Source: Thermosipho melanesiensis BI429
Lineage (GTDB): Bacteria > Thermotogota > Thermotogae > Thermotogales > Fervidobacteriaceae
Length of the DNA: 64,000 nucleotides
Assembly (NCBI RefSeq): GCF_000016905.1
Contig: NC_009616.1
Coordinates: 1,426,001-1,490,000, forward strand
Direction of reading: 5' to 3'
Shown here: positions 49,313 through 59,460 of the stretch, one piece after another
How positions within the stretch are numbered: position 1 is the stretch's first letter
Layout of the letters: the number at the start of each line of letters is the position of its first letter
Position numbers and translations under genes: made by a program
Notes under the pieces: model-generated
Databases searched by the model: none
What the model saw: only the letters and a program-made list of their open reading frames with translations
What the model was told of the DNA's origin: nothing

Positions 49313-50271
49313 TCTTTTACCTCCTCAATGATAGCAATAACAAGATTTATTAAATGTTCAAGATCTTTTTTATGTAACATTTCAACAGTTGAATGTAGAT
49401 ATTTTACAGCAATGCTTAAAGCAACGAATGGAATACCATGTTCAACAAAAATACTTCCATCAGTGCCACCGCCCGTTGAGGCAACTTGAATTGGGATATT
49501 GTGTTTTTCTACCACTTTTATTATTTTCCTTGCATGATAAAAAGAGTTTATCCCAGAATTATCAACAAATCTTATGATTGGGCCTTTTCCAGGTTTAATG
49601 TGTTTGTTTTGATTAGAGCAGCAAGCAAATGAATCAATAGCTATAGCTAATTCGAAATTTTTAAAGTTGTTTGCAATTGCCTTTGCACCTTTCAATCCTA
49701 TTTCTTCCTGGACTGTCCATGCAAAAGTAGCAAATTTTGTAGCTTTATAAGCTTCTTCTAGAACAAAACAACCAAATCTGTCGTCTAAAGAACGGCAAGA
49801 AATGTAGTTTTTTAGTACTAAAAAATTTTTTGAAAATACCGCATAGTCCATTATATTAATTCCATACCTTAAAACTTGTTCTTTTGTTTCTAATCCTATA
49901 TCAGCATACAATTCCAATTTCACATTATCGTTTTTTAAATGTGGCGGAATAGAACTGATAATGCCATTTACTACACCTTGTTTGGTAATAATATCTAAAT
50001 GGCGACTTTGTATTATTTCATCAGTTATTCCTTCAATTTTTTTTTAAAAAAGTTTTCCATCGTCAGTTATACTTGAAATTAAAAATCCAATTTCGTCTAT
50101 ATGTGCTAAAAAGATTATTTTAGAATCAGGATTAATAATTAGATTTCCTATCTTGTCTATATGATAGTTTTTTGGTTTTAAATGATTAAGTATGTTATCT
50201 CTTATCAATTCTTCTCTTGATGATATTCCTGGGAGTAGACAAAGTTCCTTTAATCTCTCTATTTTTGGCAT
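49234..50271 (-). pseudogene. M42-family aminopeptidase with an in-frame stop
   Basis: Two parts lie in the same frame, separated by TAA at 50044-50046. Part one (50044-50271) starts MPKIERLKELCLLPGISSRE and holds the metal His-Asp in FLAHIDEIGFL. Part two (49234-49923 and codons just before) holds the rest: SCRSLDDRFG, WTVQEEIGLKGA (catalytic Glu pair), AIDSFA and GGGTDGSIF, HSTVEM. The TAA sits in TTTTTTAAAAAAAAA. A single changed base gives a full-length aminopeptidase of the FrvX/YsdC type. The C-terminus also runs on into the permease gene, so the original stop may be lost. Real inactivation or sequence error. Confidence 0.75.
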
Positions 50272-50341
50272 TTTCTTTCTCCTCCTTTTTGTTATTAATT
50301 ATATAATATTTTGTTCGTAATACAAAATATTAAGAATAGAA

Positions 50342-50369
50342 TTTTCCATTTAATAATTCGTGGTATAAT
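50342..50369 (+). promoter_or_regulatory. Possible promoter of the ricT-to-fliD operon
   Basis: TATAAT at 50364-50369 with TTTTCC 16 bases upstream, about 30 bases before the ATG of the PSP1 gene. The -35 match is weak. Confidence 0.4.
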
Positions 50370-50398
50370 TAATGAAGAGTGAAAAAGGAGGATGAAAC

Positions 50399-51283
50399 AT
50401 GGGATTAATTGCTGAAGTATACGGAGTGGAGTTAATACCCATTGGTCCGATAATTTATTACACTGACAATGGGGAAGATATAAAGGTTGGGGATAAAGTA
50501 GTTGTAATGAGTGAGTTTGGATTAGATCATGGGATTGTGAGAATAGGTAAGCGTCAAATGAGTATTGATGAGATTGGTTATGATTTAAAACCTATTTTCA
50601 GAAAGGCGACGAATGAGGATTTAGAGAAAATTAAGCAGAATAAAGAAATAGAAAACAAGGCAATTGAGACGACAAAACAGCTGGTAAAAAAACATGGATT
50701 AAACATGAAAATTCTTGATGCAAGATTAATGTTAGATGACTCAAGATTGGTTATTTATTTTAGTTCTAAGAATAGGGTGGATTTTAGAGAACTTGTAAAA
50801 GATATAGCAAAGGAGTTTAAAACGAGAATTGAATTAAGACAAGTTGGTGCAAGGGATGAAATGAAGTTTATTAAAGGACTAGGATTATGTGGTAAAAAGT
50901 CTTGTTGTTCATATTGGCTTAGAAGTTTTGATAGTATAACTTTGAAACATGCAAAACGTCAACAAATGATGATTAATACAGCTAAAATAACAGGTCCTTG
51001 TGGTAGATTACTTTGTTGTTTAAAGTTCGAATATGATTTTTATATTGATGCATTAAGAAATATACCTGATGAAGGAAGTACGATTCTTTATGAAGGAAAG
51101 GAAGCGAAAGTGATTACAGTTAATGTATTTTTATCAAGGGTGACGATATATACAAAAGATGGAGAAACTATTGCTTTACCATTTGAGTATTTTAGGAGTG
51201 GTAAGGATGTGGAAAGGATTGATAATAACGGGGATAATTTTGGTAGTGATGGGGATTTTGTGGATGATTATGGAAAAGATTAA
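50399..51283 (+). CDS. ricT: PSP1/RicT-family regulatory protein
   Basis: 294 residues. The PSP1 signature is the pair of cysteine clusters GLCGKKSCCSYWLRS and GPCGRLLCCLKFEYDFY, which in Bacillus RicT help carry Fe-S clusters in the RNase Y-associated RicTFA complex. The acidic Asn/Asp-rich tail (NNGDNFGSDGDFVDDYGKD) overlaps the next gene. ATG with GGAGG upstream. No ricA/ricF partner lies nearby in this window. Confidence 0.88.
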   Translation: MGLIAEVYGVELIPIGPIIYYTDNGEDIKVGDKVVVMSEFGLDHGIVRIGKRQMSIDEIGYDLKPIFRKATNEDLEKIKQNKEIENKAIETTKQLVKKHGLNMKILDARLMLDDSRLVIYFSSKNRVDFRELVKDIAKEFKTRIELRQVGARDEMKFIKGLGLCGKKSCCSYWLRSFDSITLKHAKRQQMMINTAKITGPCGRLLCCLKFEYDFYIDALRNIPDEGSTILYEGKEAKVITVNVFLSRVTIYTKDGETIALPFEYFRSGKDVERIDNNGDNFGSDGDFVDDYGKD

Positions 51284-51410
51284 AATCTTTCCATTACCTG
51301 GTGATATTTTTATAAAAAAAGAAAATTTAGTTATCTATATACCTATAACTACTATGATTTTAATTAGTTTAGTTTTAACTTTGTTAATAAATTTAATTTT
51401 CAAAAGGTGA
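51207..51410 (+). CDS. DUF2905 family small membrane protein
   Basis: About 67 residues from ATG 51207 (AGGAGTGG upstream). The family pattern is visible: MWKGLIITGIILVVMGILW, then PLPGDIFIKKENLVIYIPIT and a second transmembrane helix. It overlaps the tail of the RicT gene by 77 bases in another frame. Function unknown across bacteria. Confidence 0.8.
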   Translation: MWKGLIITGIILVVMGILWMIMEKIKIFPLPGDIFIKKENLVIYIPITTMILISLVLTLLINLIFKR

Positions 51411-51414
51411 TAGA

Positions 51415-51891
51415 GTGAGAGTAGAAGATATTTCATTGGAAGAATTAAAGACTTTAGCAAATATAATTGCTAAATATGTAAAGAGTTATGATTTAAATTT
51501 CATTTATCTCAATGGTGATCTTGGTACAGGTAAGACTACTTTTACAAAATATTTTTGTGAGAATTTTAGTGTAGAACCTTCACAAATAAGTAGTCCTACG
51601 TTTTCTATAGTAAATGTTTACAATGGAGTTAGGACAATTTATCACGTGGATCTTTATAGAATAGGTGATATTGATGAGGTTTTTTATGTTTTAGAGGAGA
51701 ACTTTGAAGACAAAGAAGGTATATTCATAATTGAATGGAGTGATTTGTTCAAAGAATATTTCACAGAGAAGGGAATTAAAATTAATTTTTATCATAAAGA
51801 TGAGTTTTTAAGAGATATTGACGTGATAACTGACTTGAGAAGTTTAGAAGAAGATTTAAGGAGGTGGGATTGTGAGCGAGAAAAAGTTTGA
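51415..51891 (+). CDS. tsaE: tRNA threonylcarbamoyladenosine ATPase TsaE
   Basis: 158 residues from GTG 51415. Walker A in LNGDLGTGKTTFTKYF, the switch in SSPTFSIVNVYNG, and YHVDLYRIGDIDEVFYV. TsaE works with TsaB and TsaD to make t6A37 in tRNAs. Overlaps the Lon start by 20 bases. Confidence 0.92.
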   Translation: MRVEDISLEELKTLANIIAKYVKSYDLNFIYLNGDLGTGKTTFTKYFCENFSVEPSQISSPTFSIVNVYNGVRTIYHVDLYRIGDIDEVFYVLEENFEDKEGIFIIEWSDLFKEYFTEKGIKINFYHKDEFLRDIDVITDLRSLEEDLRRWDCEREKV

Positions 51892-54265
51892 AAAACTTGA
51901 AAAAAAAGTAGCTAAGTTAAATGAAGAAGAAATAGAAATTCCGGAGGTATTGCCTGCTATTGCAATGAGAAGCAATGTTGTAGTTTATCCAAATACAGTA
52001 GTGCCTTTTTATGTAGGACGTGAAAAATCTTTATATGCTTTAGAAGATTCTATGGAAAATTACAATCAGTTGTTGTTTGTTGTTAATCAAAAAGATCCAA
52101 AGATAGAAGCTCCAAAAGAATTTGATTTGTTTAAGGTTGGAACGGTTGTAAAGATAATGCAAATTGGAAAGCTTCCTGATGGCACTTTTAAAGTGCTTGT
52201 AGAGGGTATTTCTAGGGCTCAATGGACAAAGTCTGTTGAAGGTAAGTATTTTAAGTTTCAGTTGAAACTTTTGAAAAGTAGATATAGAAAGACCAAAAGG
52301 TTATTAGCTCTGATGAGAGTGGTACGTGATGAGATGCAAAAGTATATACAATATTCTAGAAAATTACCTACGGAAGCTTTAATGTTTTTGGAAGATATGG
52401 AAGATCCAGATGTTTTTGCGGATTTGGCTGCGTCAATTTGCCCTGGAACACTGGAAGAAAAGCAACAGTTACTCGAGATTTTACATCCTGCTGAACGCTT
52501 GGAAAAGATTTTAAAACTTATTTCAAAGGAAACTGAACTTCTTGAAATAGAACATCAACTGGATCAAAAAGTAAAGCAAAGGATAGAAAAGTCCCAGAAA
52601 GAATATTTTCTTAGAGAAAAATTGAGGGTTATTAGAGAGGAATTAGGTGGAGAAGAAGATGCAGAGATAAAGGAATTGGAAGAAAAAATAGAAAATGGTG
52701 ATCTTCCAAAATATGTTAAAGAAAAGGCTCGTTTTGAGCTAAGAAGACTTGAAAAGATGTCTCCTTATTCACCGGAAGCCAATGTGATTAGAAATTATTT
52801 GGACTGGATTTTAAATTTGCCGTGGAATGTAAAAACCGAAGAAATAAATGATTTAAGTGTAGCAAGAAAAGTTTTGGAAAAACACCACTTTGGTTTAGAA
52901 GAACCAAAACAAAGAATTTTAGAGTTTTTGGCTACAAGGAGTGTTTCAAAAACAATGAAAGCTCCTATAATTTGTTTTGTGGGACCTCCAGGAGTTGGTA
53001 AAACTTCATTGGGTCGTTCTATTGCAGAAGCTTTGGGAAGAAAGTTCTTAAGGATGTCACTTGGAGGTTTAAGAGATGAAGCGGAAATTAGAGGCCATAG
53101 GAGAACGTATGTAGGGGCTTTGCCTGGACGAATAATTCAGTTGATTAGGAAAGCTGGGGTTAAAAATCCTGTTCTTTTATTAGATGAAATTGATAAAATG
53201 GGAATTAGTTTTCAAGGAGATCCAGCTTCTGCACTACTTGAAGTGCTTGATCCTGAACAAAATAAAGATTTTGTTGATCTTTATTTGGAATTACCATTTG
53301 ATTTGTCTCAGGTATTGTTTATTACAACTGCCAATACATTATACAATATTCCTGAACCTTTAAAGGATAGAATGGAAATTATAGAAATTCCAAGTTATAC
53401 AAATTTAGAGAAATTTCACATTGCAAAGGATTATATTATTCCGAGAATTTTTGATGAACTGAATTTTGAGAAAAAAAAGATAATATTTAGAAGTGATTCT
53501 ATAAAGAAGATAATTTCAGAGTATACCTTAGAGCCTGGGGTAAGGGAACTTGAAAGAAAGATTAGAAGTATTGTAAGAAAATCTATTTTAGAAATTTCAG
53601 AAGGGAAAGAAAAGGTTATTGTTACTCCAAAAAAAGTAAAAGAGTATATAGGACCACCTAGAATAAAAGATGAAAATCAATTGGATGCTCCGACAATTGG
53701 TGTTTCAACAGGTCTTGCGTGGGCTGCCTATGGGGGAACTACTTTATTCATTGAAAGTACGTTTTTCCCAGGAAAAGGCAGATTAATTTTAACGGGAAAA
53801 CTGGGAGATGTGATGAAAGAATCTGCTCAAATATCTTTCAGTTTGACCAAAAAGATTTGTGGAGAAGAATATAGCGAATTTTTTGAAAGAAATGATCTCC
53901 ATATACACGTTCCAGAAGGAGCTGTTCCAAAAGATGGCCCAAGTGCAGGTATTACAATTGTGACAAGTTTGGTGTCATCTGTGAAAAAGATTCCCGTGGA
54001 TAATAATATTGCCATGAGTGGTGAAATAACTCTTAGGGGTAGAGTATTACCTGTGGGAGGTATAAAGGAAAAAGTTTTGGCAGCTTATAGAAAGGGGATT
54101 AAAAAAATAATTCTACCATATTTAAACAGATATGATATAGAAAAAATACCTGATGAAGTTAGAAAAAACATAGAGTTCGTATTTGTAAATGATATATATG
54201 AAGTTTTAAAGGAGGCATTGGTTTGTGAAGATAAAGAATGTGGAATTAGTAAAAACAATTTATAG
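51872..54265 (+). CDS. lon: ATP-dependent protease Lon
   Basis: 797 residues from GTG 51872. N-terminal substrate domain (VLPAIAMRSNVVVYPNTVVP), AAA+ with Walker A GPPGVGKTSLGRS and DEIDKMG, and the C-terminal serine protease with PKDGPSAGITIVTSLVSS (Ser) and LAAYRKGIKK (Lys). Degrades misfolded proteins, full length for LonA. Ends 41 bases inside the next gene. Confidence 0.97.
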   Translation: MSEKKFEKLEKKVAKLNEEEIEIPEVLPAIAMRSNVVVYPNTVVPFYVGREKSLYALEDSMENYNQLLFVVNQKDPKIEAPKEFDLFKVGTVVKIMQIGKLPDGTFKVLVEGISRAQWTKSVEGKYFKFQLKLLKSRYRKTKRLLALMRVVRDEMQKYIQYSRKLPTEALMFLEDMEDPDVFADLAASICPGTLEEKQQLLEILHPAERLEKILKLISKETELLEIEHQLDQKVKQRIEKSQKEYFLREKLRVIREELGGEEDAEIKELEEKIENGDLPKYVKEKARFELRRLEKMSPYSPEANVIRNYLDWILNLPWNVKTEEINDLSVARKVLEKHHFGLEEPKQRILEFLATRSVSKTMKAPIICFVGPPGVGKTSLGRSIAEALGRKFLRMSLGGLRDEAEIRGHRRTYVGALPGRIIQLIRKAGVKNPVLLLDEIDKMGISFQGDPASALLEVLDPEQNKDFVDLYLELPFDLSQVLFITTANTLYNIPEPLKDRMEIIEIPSYTNLEKFHIAKDYIIPRIFDELNFEKKKIIFRSDSIKKIISEYTLEPGVRELERKIRSIVRKSILEISEGKEKVIVTPKKVKEYIGPPRIKDENQLDAPTIGVSTGLAWAAYGGTTLFIESTFFPGKGRLILTGKLGDVMKESAQISFSLTKKICGEEYSEFFERNDLHIHVPEGAVPKDGPSAGITIVTSLVSSVKKIPVDNNIAMSGEITLRGRVLPVGGIKEKVLAAYRKGIKKIILPYLNRYDIEKIPDEVRKNIEFVFVNDIYEVLKEALVCEDKECGISKNNL

Positions 54266-54815
54266 CAAAAAAGATAAATTTCCCGTCCCTTTAAATGGAG
54301 AATTTGTTTTTGTAGGTAGATCGAACGTTGGTAAATCTACTTTATTAAATACTTTAACCGGAACAAACATTGCAAAGATAAGTAAAAAACCCGGGAAAAC
54401 TGCTTCCGTTAATTTTTACAAAATAAACAACTTGTTTTACTTTGTTGATTTACCAGGATATGGTTTTGCAAAAGTTTCAGAAAAGGAAAGGATAAGATGG
54501 AAACAGATAATAGAGATGTATTTTGAAAGTAGATTCTGGAATATAAAAATAGTTTTTCTTTTGATAGATGGAAGACACGAATTACAAAAAAATGATGAGC
54601 AGATGATTAATTGGCTTAAAGATTTGGATTTGCAATTTTCCATTATATTAACAAAAATTGATAAGTTAAAAATGTCTGAAAAATCAAAGATGATTAGTTA
54701 TTATAAAAGACTTTTTGGGGAAAATTATATTATAATACCATATTCTGCTATTACAAAAGAAGGTGTAAATGAAATATTAAATCTTGTAGAGGTTCTTGGA
54801 GGTGCAAAGAATTGA
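54225..54815 (+). CDS. engB: GTP-binding protein EngB/YsxC
   Basis: 196 residues from GTG 54225 (AAAGGAGG upstream). G1 GRSNVGKSTL, G3 DLPGYGF, G4 TKID. Ribosome large-subunit assembly GTPase. Commonly follows lon. Confidence 0.95.
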   Translation: MKIKNVELVKTIYSKKDKFPVPLNGEFVFVGRSNVGKSTLLNTLTGTNIAKISKKPGKTASVNFYKINNLFYFVDLPGYGFAKVSEKERIRWKQIIEMYFESRFWNIKIVFLLIDGRHELQKNDEQMINWLKDLDLQFSIILTKIDKLKMSEKSKMISYYKRLFGENYIIIPYSAITKEGVNEILNLVEVLGGAKN

Positions 54816-56443
54816 TAAGAGAATTAATTGATGAGAGGTTAAGAAGTATTCTTGCAGAGGAAGGATTTAATTATAACTATAACATAGAAATCCCCGATGA
54901 AAAATTTGGTGATTACTCGACGAATGTAGCATTAATTGGAGCAAAGTATTTTAAAAAGCCTCCACGAGAGGTTGCTAAGTTATTTCAGGAAAAGCTACAA
55001 AGTGATCCTCTTTTTTCAGAAGTTTCCATAGCAGGACCGGGATTTATTAATTTTAGGATTTCCAAATCTGTATATGTAAGTATTTTAGGGAAAATGATAA
55101 AGAAAAAAGAAAATTATTGGAAACTACCACAGAAAAGTATAAAAATTCAGTTGGAATATGGTAGTGCAAATCCAACAGGTCCATTTACTGTTGGTCACGG
55201 TAGACAATTAGTAATTGGAGATGTTCTTGGGAATGTTTTGAGATTTTTGGGATATGAAGTTGATAAGGAGATGTACTTGAATGATGCAGGAAGACAAATT
55301 AGATTGTTGGCGAAATCTTTGTGGGTAAGATATAATGAGCTGTTTGGAAAAAAATATGATTTGCCTGAAGATGGTTACAAAGGAAGTTATTTGATCGATA
55401 TAGCCAAAAAACTTGTTAAGGAAATAGAAGATAAGTATGTTGATGTGTGGAATGAAAATGTAGAGAAATTTTTTATGCAACAGGCTGTGGCTAATATATT
55501 AAGTGATATGGAACAAACTCTTAGTATGATAGATTGTAAGTTTAATAATAAAATTAGAGAAAGCTTTGTTATTCAGTTAGGTTATGTGGATAAGGTGTTG
55601 AAAATTTTGAAAGAAAAAGATTTGGTTTATGAAAAAGATCAGGCGCTTTGGTTTAAGGTTTCAGAATTTATAGGTGAAAATGACAAAGTGTTAATCAGAA
55701 GAGATGGTACCTATACGTATTTTTTGACTGATATTGCTTATCATTTGTACAAGTTTGAGAGGAAATATGATAAAGTTTATGATATTTTTGGTAGTGATCA
55801 TCATGGGCATATTCCGAGAATGAAAGCTGCGATGAGTGCTTTGGATATAGATGAAGAATTTTTAAATTTTATCCTTCACCAATTTGTTACTTTGAAAAAA
55901 AGTAATGAAATAGTAAAGATGAGTACTCGAGCCGGTAACTTTATAACATTAGAAGAGCTTGTTAAGGAGGTTGGAAAGGATCCCACAAGATATTTTTTTG
56001 TTATGAATGATATAAATACTCATTTAGTCTTTGATTTAGATCTTGCAAAGTCAAAATCTAATGAAAATCCTGTGTATTATGTACAATATGCTTATGCAAG
56101 GATTAAAAGTATATTTGAAAAGGCAGGAGAGAAAGGAATAAAGGGAGATTTTCTTGAAAATATTGATCTTTTGGAAAATGATGAAGAAATGGGTATAATA
56201 AAGTTGTTGGATGAATTTGTTAACTCTTTAAAACAAGTGGAGGAAAAATTATCTCCTCACTTTTTAACGAATTATATATATGCCCTTTCTGAGAAATTTC
56301 ATAGTTATTATGCGAAATATAAAATTGTTGACGAAGAAAATATTTCTGTTAGTTTAGCAAGATTGGGATTATTGAGTGTTGTAAAGGAAATTTATAAAAT
56401 AGTATTTAAGCTATTGGGGATAGAGGCTCCTGAAAGGATGTAG
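54812..56443 (+). CDS. argS: Arginyl-tRNA synthetase
   Basis: 543 residues from TTG 54812, overlapping the engB stop (TTGA), with GGAGG upstream. Class I motifs: GSANPTGPFTVGHGRQL (HIGH variant) and IVKMSTRAGNFITL (KMSK variant). N-terminal Add-1 domain and C-terminal DALR-type helical domain. Charges tRNA-Arg. Confidence 0.97.
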   Translation: MIRELIDERLRSILAEEGFNYNYNIEIPDEKFGDYSTNVALIGAKYFKKPPREVAKLFQEKLQSDPLFSEVSIAGPGFINFRISKSVYVSILGKMIKKKENYWKLPQKSIKIQLEYGSANPTGPFTVGHGRQLVIGDVLGNVLRFLGYEVDKEMYLNDAGRQIRLLAKSLWVRYNELFGKKYDLPEDGYKGSYLIDIAKKLVKEIEDKYVDVWNENVEKFFMQQAVANILSDMEQTLSMIDCKFNNKIRESFVIQLGYVDKVLKILKEKDLVYEKDQALWFKVSEFIGENDKVLIRRDGTYTYFLTDIAYHLYKFERKYDKVYDIFGSDHHGHIPRMKAAMSALDIDEEFLNFILHQFVTLKKSNEIVKMSTRAGNFITLEELVKEVGKDPTRYFFVMNDINTHLVFDLDLAKSKSNENPVYYVQYAYARIKSIFEKAGEKGIKGDFLENIDLLENDEEMGIIKLLDEFVNSLKQVEEKLSPHFLTNYIYALSEKFHSYYAKYKIVDEENISVSLARLGLLSVVKEIYKIVFKLLGIEAPERM

Positions 56444-56454
56444 AAGGTGATATT

Positions 56455-57852
56455 TTGAACGTAGATACGTTATTTTCGAGTTTTTTACATGAGATTAGTA
56501 AGTCTAAAACAGAGAAAGAGGTTTACAAATCGCTTTTAAAATCGCTAAAAGCAATGCTAAAATACGATAGTGCTATTGTTATGAAAAATGACGAGGTTGT
56601 TTTTTTTGATCCGGAAAAGTTTGATGTGTCGGATTATATTGATTTTATGGAGTGGATTAAACAAAGATTGCTTCCTGCGTTTTTTTCTGATGAAGAGGGT
56701 TATGTTGGAATAATTCCCATAGTTAAGCAGGGAAAGATGCTTGGGAGTATAGTTGTTAAAACTCAAAAGGAGCCTAACAATGAACTTATGGTGTTATTAC
56801 AGGTGTTTGCGTTTTTAACGGGAATTACATTGGAAAACTTGATTTTGATTGAAAAGATAAAGAATTCAGAGCAATTTATGTTCGAAGTTTTAAATTCTAT
56901 TAATGAAGGTATTTTCGTTTTAAACAAAGATGGAGAGATTGAATTCACTAATAAATTTGGAAAAAGGATTTTGGAAAAAGAAGATTTGGAAGATTATTTC
57001 AACTTTTTCATATCAGATGAAAATAATATTTTTACAAAAGAATTTGGGGGGAATTATTTTACTATAGTAAAAACTAAGTTTGATTTTTTGGGTGATGAGA
57101 AATATATAATTGTTTTTAACAATGTTACTTACGAAATGGAGTTAGAAAAGTTAAAACAACTTGATAAGATAAAGACAGAATTTGTTGCGAATATTTCTCA
57201 CGAGCTTAGAACGCCTTTATCGGCTGTGAAAGCTTATACTGAAACCCTTTTAAATATGGAAATCGACCCTGAAAGTCAAAAAGAATTTCTTTCAATAATA
57301 TATGAACAAAGTGAAAGATTAGAATCCCTTCTCAATGATTTATTGGATTTTACTTTAATAGACTCTGGAAGTATGGAGTTGGAATATAGTAAATTTAACA
57401 TTTGCAATGTGGTAGATGATGTGTTAAAGAAGCTATTATCTTTTGCTCAAAAACAAGATGTAAAGTTAGAAAAAGAGTGTGAAGATGTTGAAATTTCTGC
57501 GGATAAAAGAAGAATTTTTCAAGTTATTTATAATTTGGTGGATAATGCCATAAAATTTAATGATAGGGAGAAACCTGAAAGATTTGTAAAAATTTTGGTA
57601 AAGAAGTTAGAAGATATTCTTATTATTGAAGTTGAGGACAATGGAATAGGTATTCCTAAAAGTGAACAAGAAAAAATTTTTGAAAAATTTTATAAAATTG
57701 ATAGAAGTTTAACTTATGAAGTACCTGGAACGGGGATGGGTTTAGCTATAGTTAAGGAGATTGTAAGATTACACGGTGGAAATATAGAGGTTGAATCTGA
57801 AGAGAAAAAAGGTTCAATATTTAGAGTGAACATTCCTATAAGGAGTGAGTAG
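56455..57852 (+). CDS. Sensor histidine kinase
   Basis: 465 residues from TTG 56455. No transmembrane segments; a GAF-like N-terminal half (residues 1-135), a PAS-like segment (EVLNSINEGIFVLNKDGEIE), then HisKA with FVANISHELRTPLSA (His) and HATPase_c (NLVDNAIKFN, DNGIGIP, GTGMGLAIVKEI). A soluble sensor. No response regulator is adjacent, so its partner is unknown. The following HDOD gene starts on the next base. Confidence 0.93.
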   Translation: MNVDTLFSSFLHEISKSKTEKEVYKSLLKSLKAMLKYDSAIVMKNDEVVFFDPEKFDVSDYIDFMEWIKQRLLPAFFSDEEGYVGIIPIVKQGKMLGSIVVKTQKEPNNELMVLLQVFAFLTGITLENLILIEKIKNSEQFMFEVLNSINEGIFVLNKDGEIEFTNKFGKRILEKEDLEDYFNFFISDENNIFTKEFGGNYFTIVKTKFDFLGDEKYIIVFNNVTYEMELEKLKQLDKIKTEFVANISHELRTPLSAVKAYTETLLNMEIDPESQKEFLSIIYEQSERLESLLNDLLDFTLIDSGSMELEYSKFNICNVVDDVLKKLLSFAQKQDVKLEKECEDVEISADKRRIFQVIYNLVDNAIKFNDREKPERFVKILVKKLEDILIIEVEDNGIGIPKSEQEKIFEKFYKIDRSLTYEVPGTGMGLAIVKEIVRLHGGNIEVESEEKKGSIFRVNIPIRSE

Positions 57853-58710
57853 GTGTTAATAGAATATGTAAAAGAAATTGAAGAAATTCCAACACCAGAT
57901 TTTCAGGTACGAAGAATAATAGATATTGCATCAAATCCAGATTCTTCAATAAAGGATCTGGAAAAGGCTATTTCAATAGATGCTTCTTTATCTTTAAAAG
58001 TTTTAAAGCTTGTTAATTCAGCTTATTACGGTCTTCCAAGAAAAATTACTAAAATTAGTGAAGCAGTTATGATTTTAGGTTTTAAGACCGTTAGAAATTT
58101 AGCTCTTTCGATATTCACTTATTCTTCTTTAAATAAGGGTTCATCTAATATAAATAAAAAGAAATTATGGAAACATTTTATGTCAACTGCAATAATTTCT
58201 GAAACCGTTTCAAAAATTATAGGTTATCCTGAGCAAGAAGAGGCTTTTATGGCTGGTTTATTACATGATGTGGGAAAAATAGTTTTGGATATAGCATTTC
58301 CAAGGTATATTAATAAAATTGTTGAAAAATCAATGAAAGAGAACATATGTTTTTATGAAATAGAAAAAAGTTTAGGTGTGGAGACACATAATCACTTGGG
58401 TGCGTTTTTAATAGAGGAATGGAAATTACCAGAACTTTTTCAGGTTGTTTCTATGTATCATGATGAACCTGAAGCTAATGAAAATGATGCTTTTAATATT
58501 ATTTTGTATATCGTGCATTTGTCAAATTATTTTTCTAACCTTTTGTACAAAGGTTATTCATGTTCATATTGCGAACCATTACTTTCTCTTAAAAGTTTTG
58601 AGATACTTGGAATAAAGCCATCAAATTTAACAGATATTTTTATTAAAATAAAGGATGCGTTAAGCAGAGCGAAAGATTTGTTAGAAGGGGGAGAAGATAA
58701 TGAATCCTGA
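57853..58710 (+). CDS. HDOD domain protein
   Basis: 285 residues from GTG 57853, immediately after the kinase stop, ribosome site AGGAGTG. HDOD motifs: ILKLVNSAYYGLPRKITKIS, EAVMILGFKTVRNLALSI and FMAGLLHDVGKIVLDI. Typically regulatory, linked to two-component or motility control. Sits with the kinase and before flaG and fliD. Confidence 0.9.
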   Translation: MLIEYVKEIEEIPTPDFQVRRIIDIASNPDSSIKDLEKAISIDASLSLKVLKLVNSAYYGLPRKITKISEAVMILGFKTVRNLALSIFTYSSLNKGSSNINKKKLWKHFMSTAIISETVSKIIGYPEQEEAFMAGLLHDVGKIVLDIAFPRYINKIVEKSMKENICFYEIEKSLGVETHNHLGAFLIEEWKLPELFQVVSMYHDEPEANENDAFNIILYIVHLSNYFSNLLYKGYSCSYCEPLLSLKSFEILGIKPSNLTDIFIKIKDALSRAKDLLEGGEDNES

Positions 58711-59077
58711 ATATAGGAATAAAAAGATAGAAAATAAAATAAGAGGATTGATTTCTGAAGGGCTTCAAAAAATAAAGGTCCCAGAAATTGATGCGTTAAA
58801 GAGTTATATTGTTATTTCAAGGGTTTTGGTATCAAAAGATAAAAGATTTGCGGATGTTTTTGTAAGTTATATAGGAGATGCTGATAGTAGAAAAAGGGCA
58901 GTAGAGCTTCTTGAAAAATACAAGGGTTTTTTTAGAAAATATATAGCCCAAAATTTGCGGATATATACTACTCCTGAACTCAGGTTTAAGGAAGATATAG
59001 GTATAGAAGAAAGTATAAGAATAAATAAACTTTTAGATGAAATTTCTAAAAATAATAAAAATATTTCCGATAAATAA
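58700..59077 (+). CDS. rbfA: Ribosome-binding factor A
   Basis: 125 residues. KH-like fold with YRNKKIENKIRGLISEGLQK, YIVISRVLVSKDKRFADVFV and the typical end RIYTTPELRFKEDIGIEESI. Late 30S maturation factor. Overlaps the HDOD gene end. Confidence 0.93.
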   Translation: MNPEYRNKKIENKIRGLISEGLQKIKVPEIDALKSYIVISRVLVSKDKRFADVFVSYIGDADSRKRAVELLEKYKGFFRKYIAQNLRIYTTPELRFKEDIGIEESIRINKLLDEISKNNKNISDK

Positions 59078-59107
59078 TATGGACACCTTTTCTTAGGAGG
59101 GATAACC

Positions 59108-59449
59108 ATGGATGGGGTGAAAGGAATAAATTCATCTGGATTGGAACGCCTGGAAAATAATGTTCGAAATATAGAGATTTCAGAAAAGAATGAAATATCA
59201 AGAAGAAAAGATGAAACCATAGATCCAAAATCAATTGCCGAAGAATTTAAAGAGAATTTGGAGAAATTAAAGAAGATCTTCAAAGGAGAGGCAGAATTTA
59301 AAATTGACAAGGATACAGGAATGATAGTTATAAAGATAAAGGATAAGGAAAGTGGAGAAATAATAAGGCAAATTCCCCCGGAAGTTGCTTTGAGACTTGC
59401 AAAGAATATAGAGGAGTTGATTGGTGTAATTTTTGATGAAAGAGCTTAG
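59108..59449 (+). CDS. flaG: FlaG family protein
   Basis: 113 residues. The C-terminal FlaG core is GEAEFKIDKDTGMIVIKIKD and SGEIIRQIPPEVALRLAKNI. Influences flagellar filament length in other bacteria. Immediately before fliD, the usual pair. Confidence 0.85.
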   Translation: MDGVKGINSSGLERLENNVRNIEISEKNEISRRKDETIDPKSIAEEFKENLEKLKKIFKGEAEFKIDKDTGMIVIKIKDKESGEIIRQIPPEVALRLAKNIEELIGVIFDERA

Positions 59450-59460
59450 GAGGGGAAACT

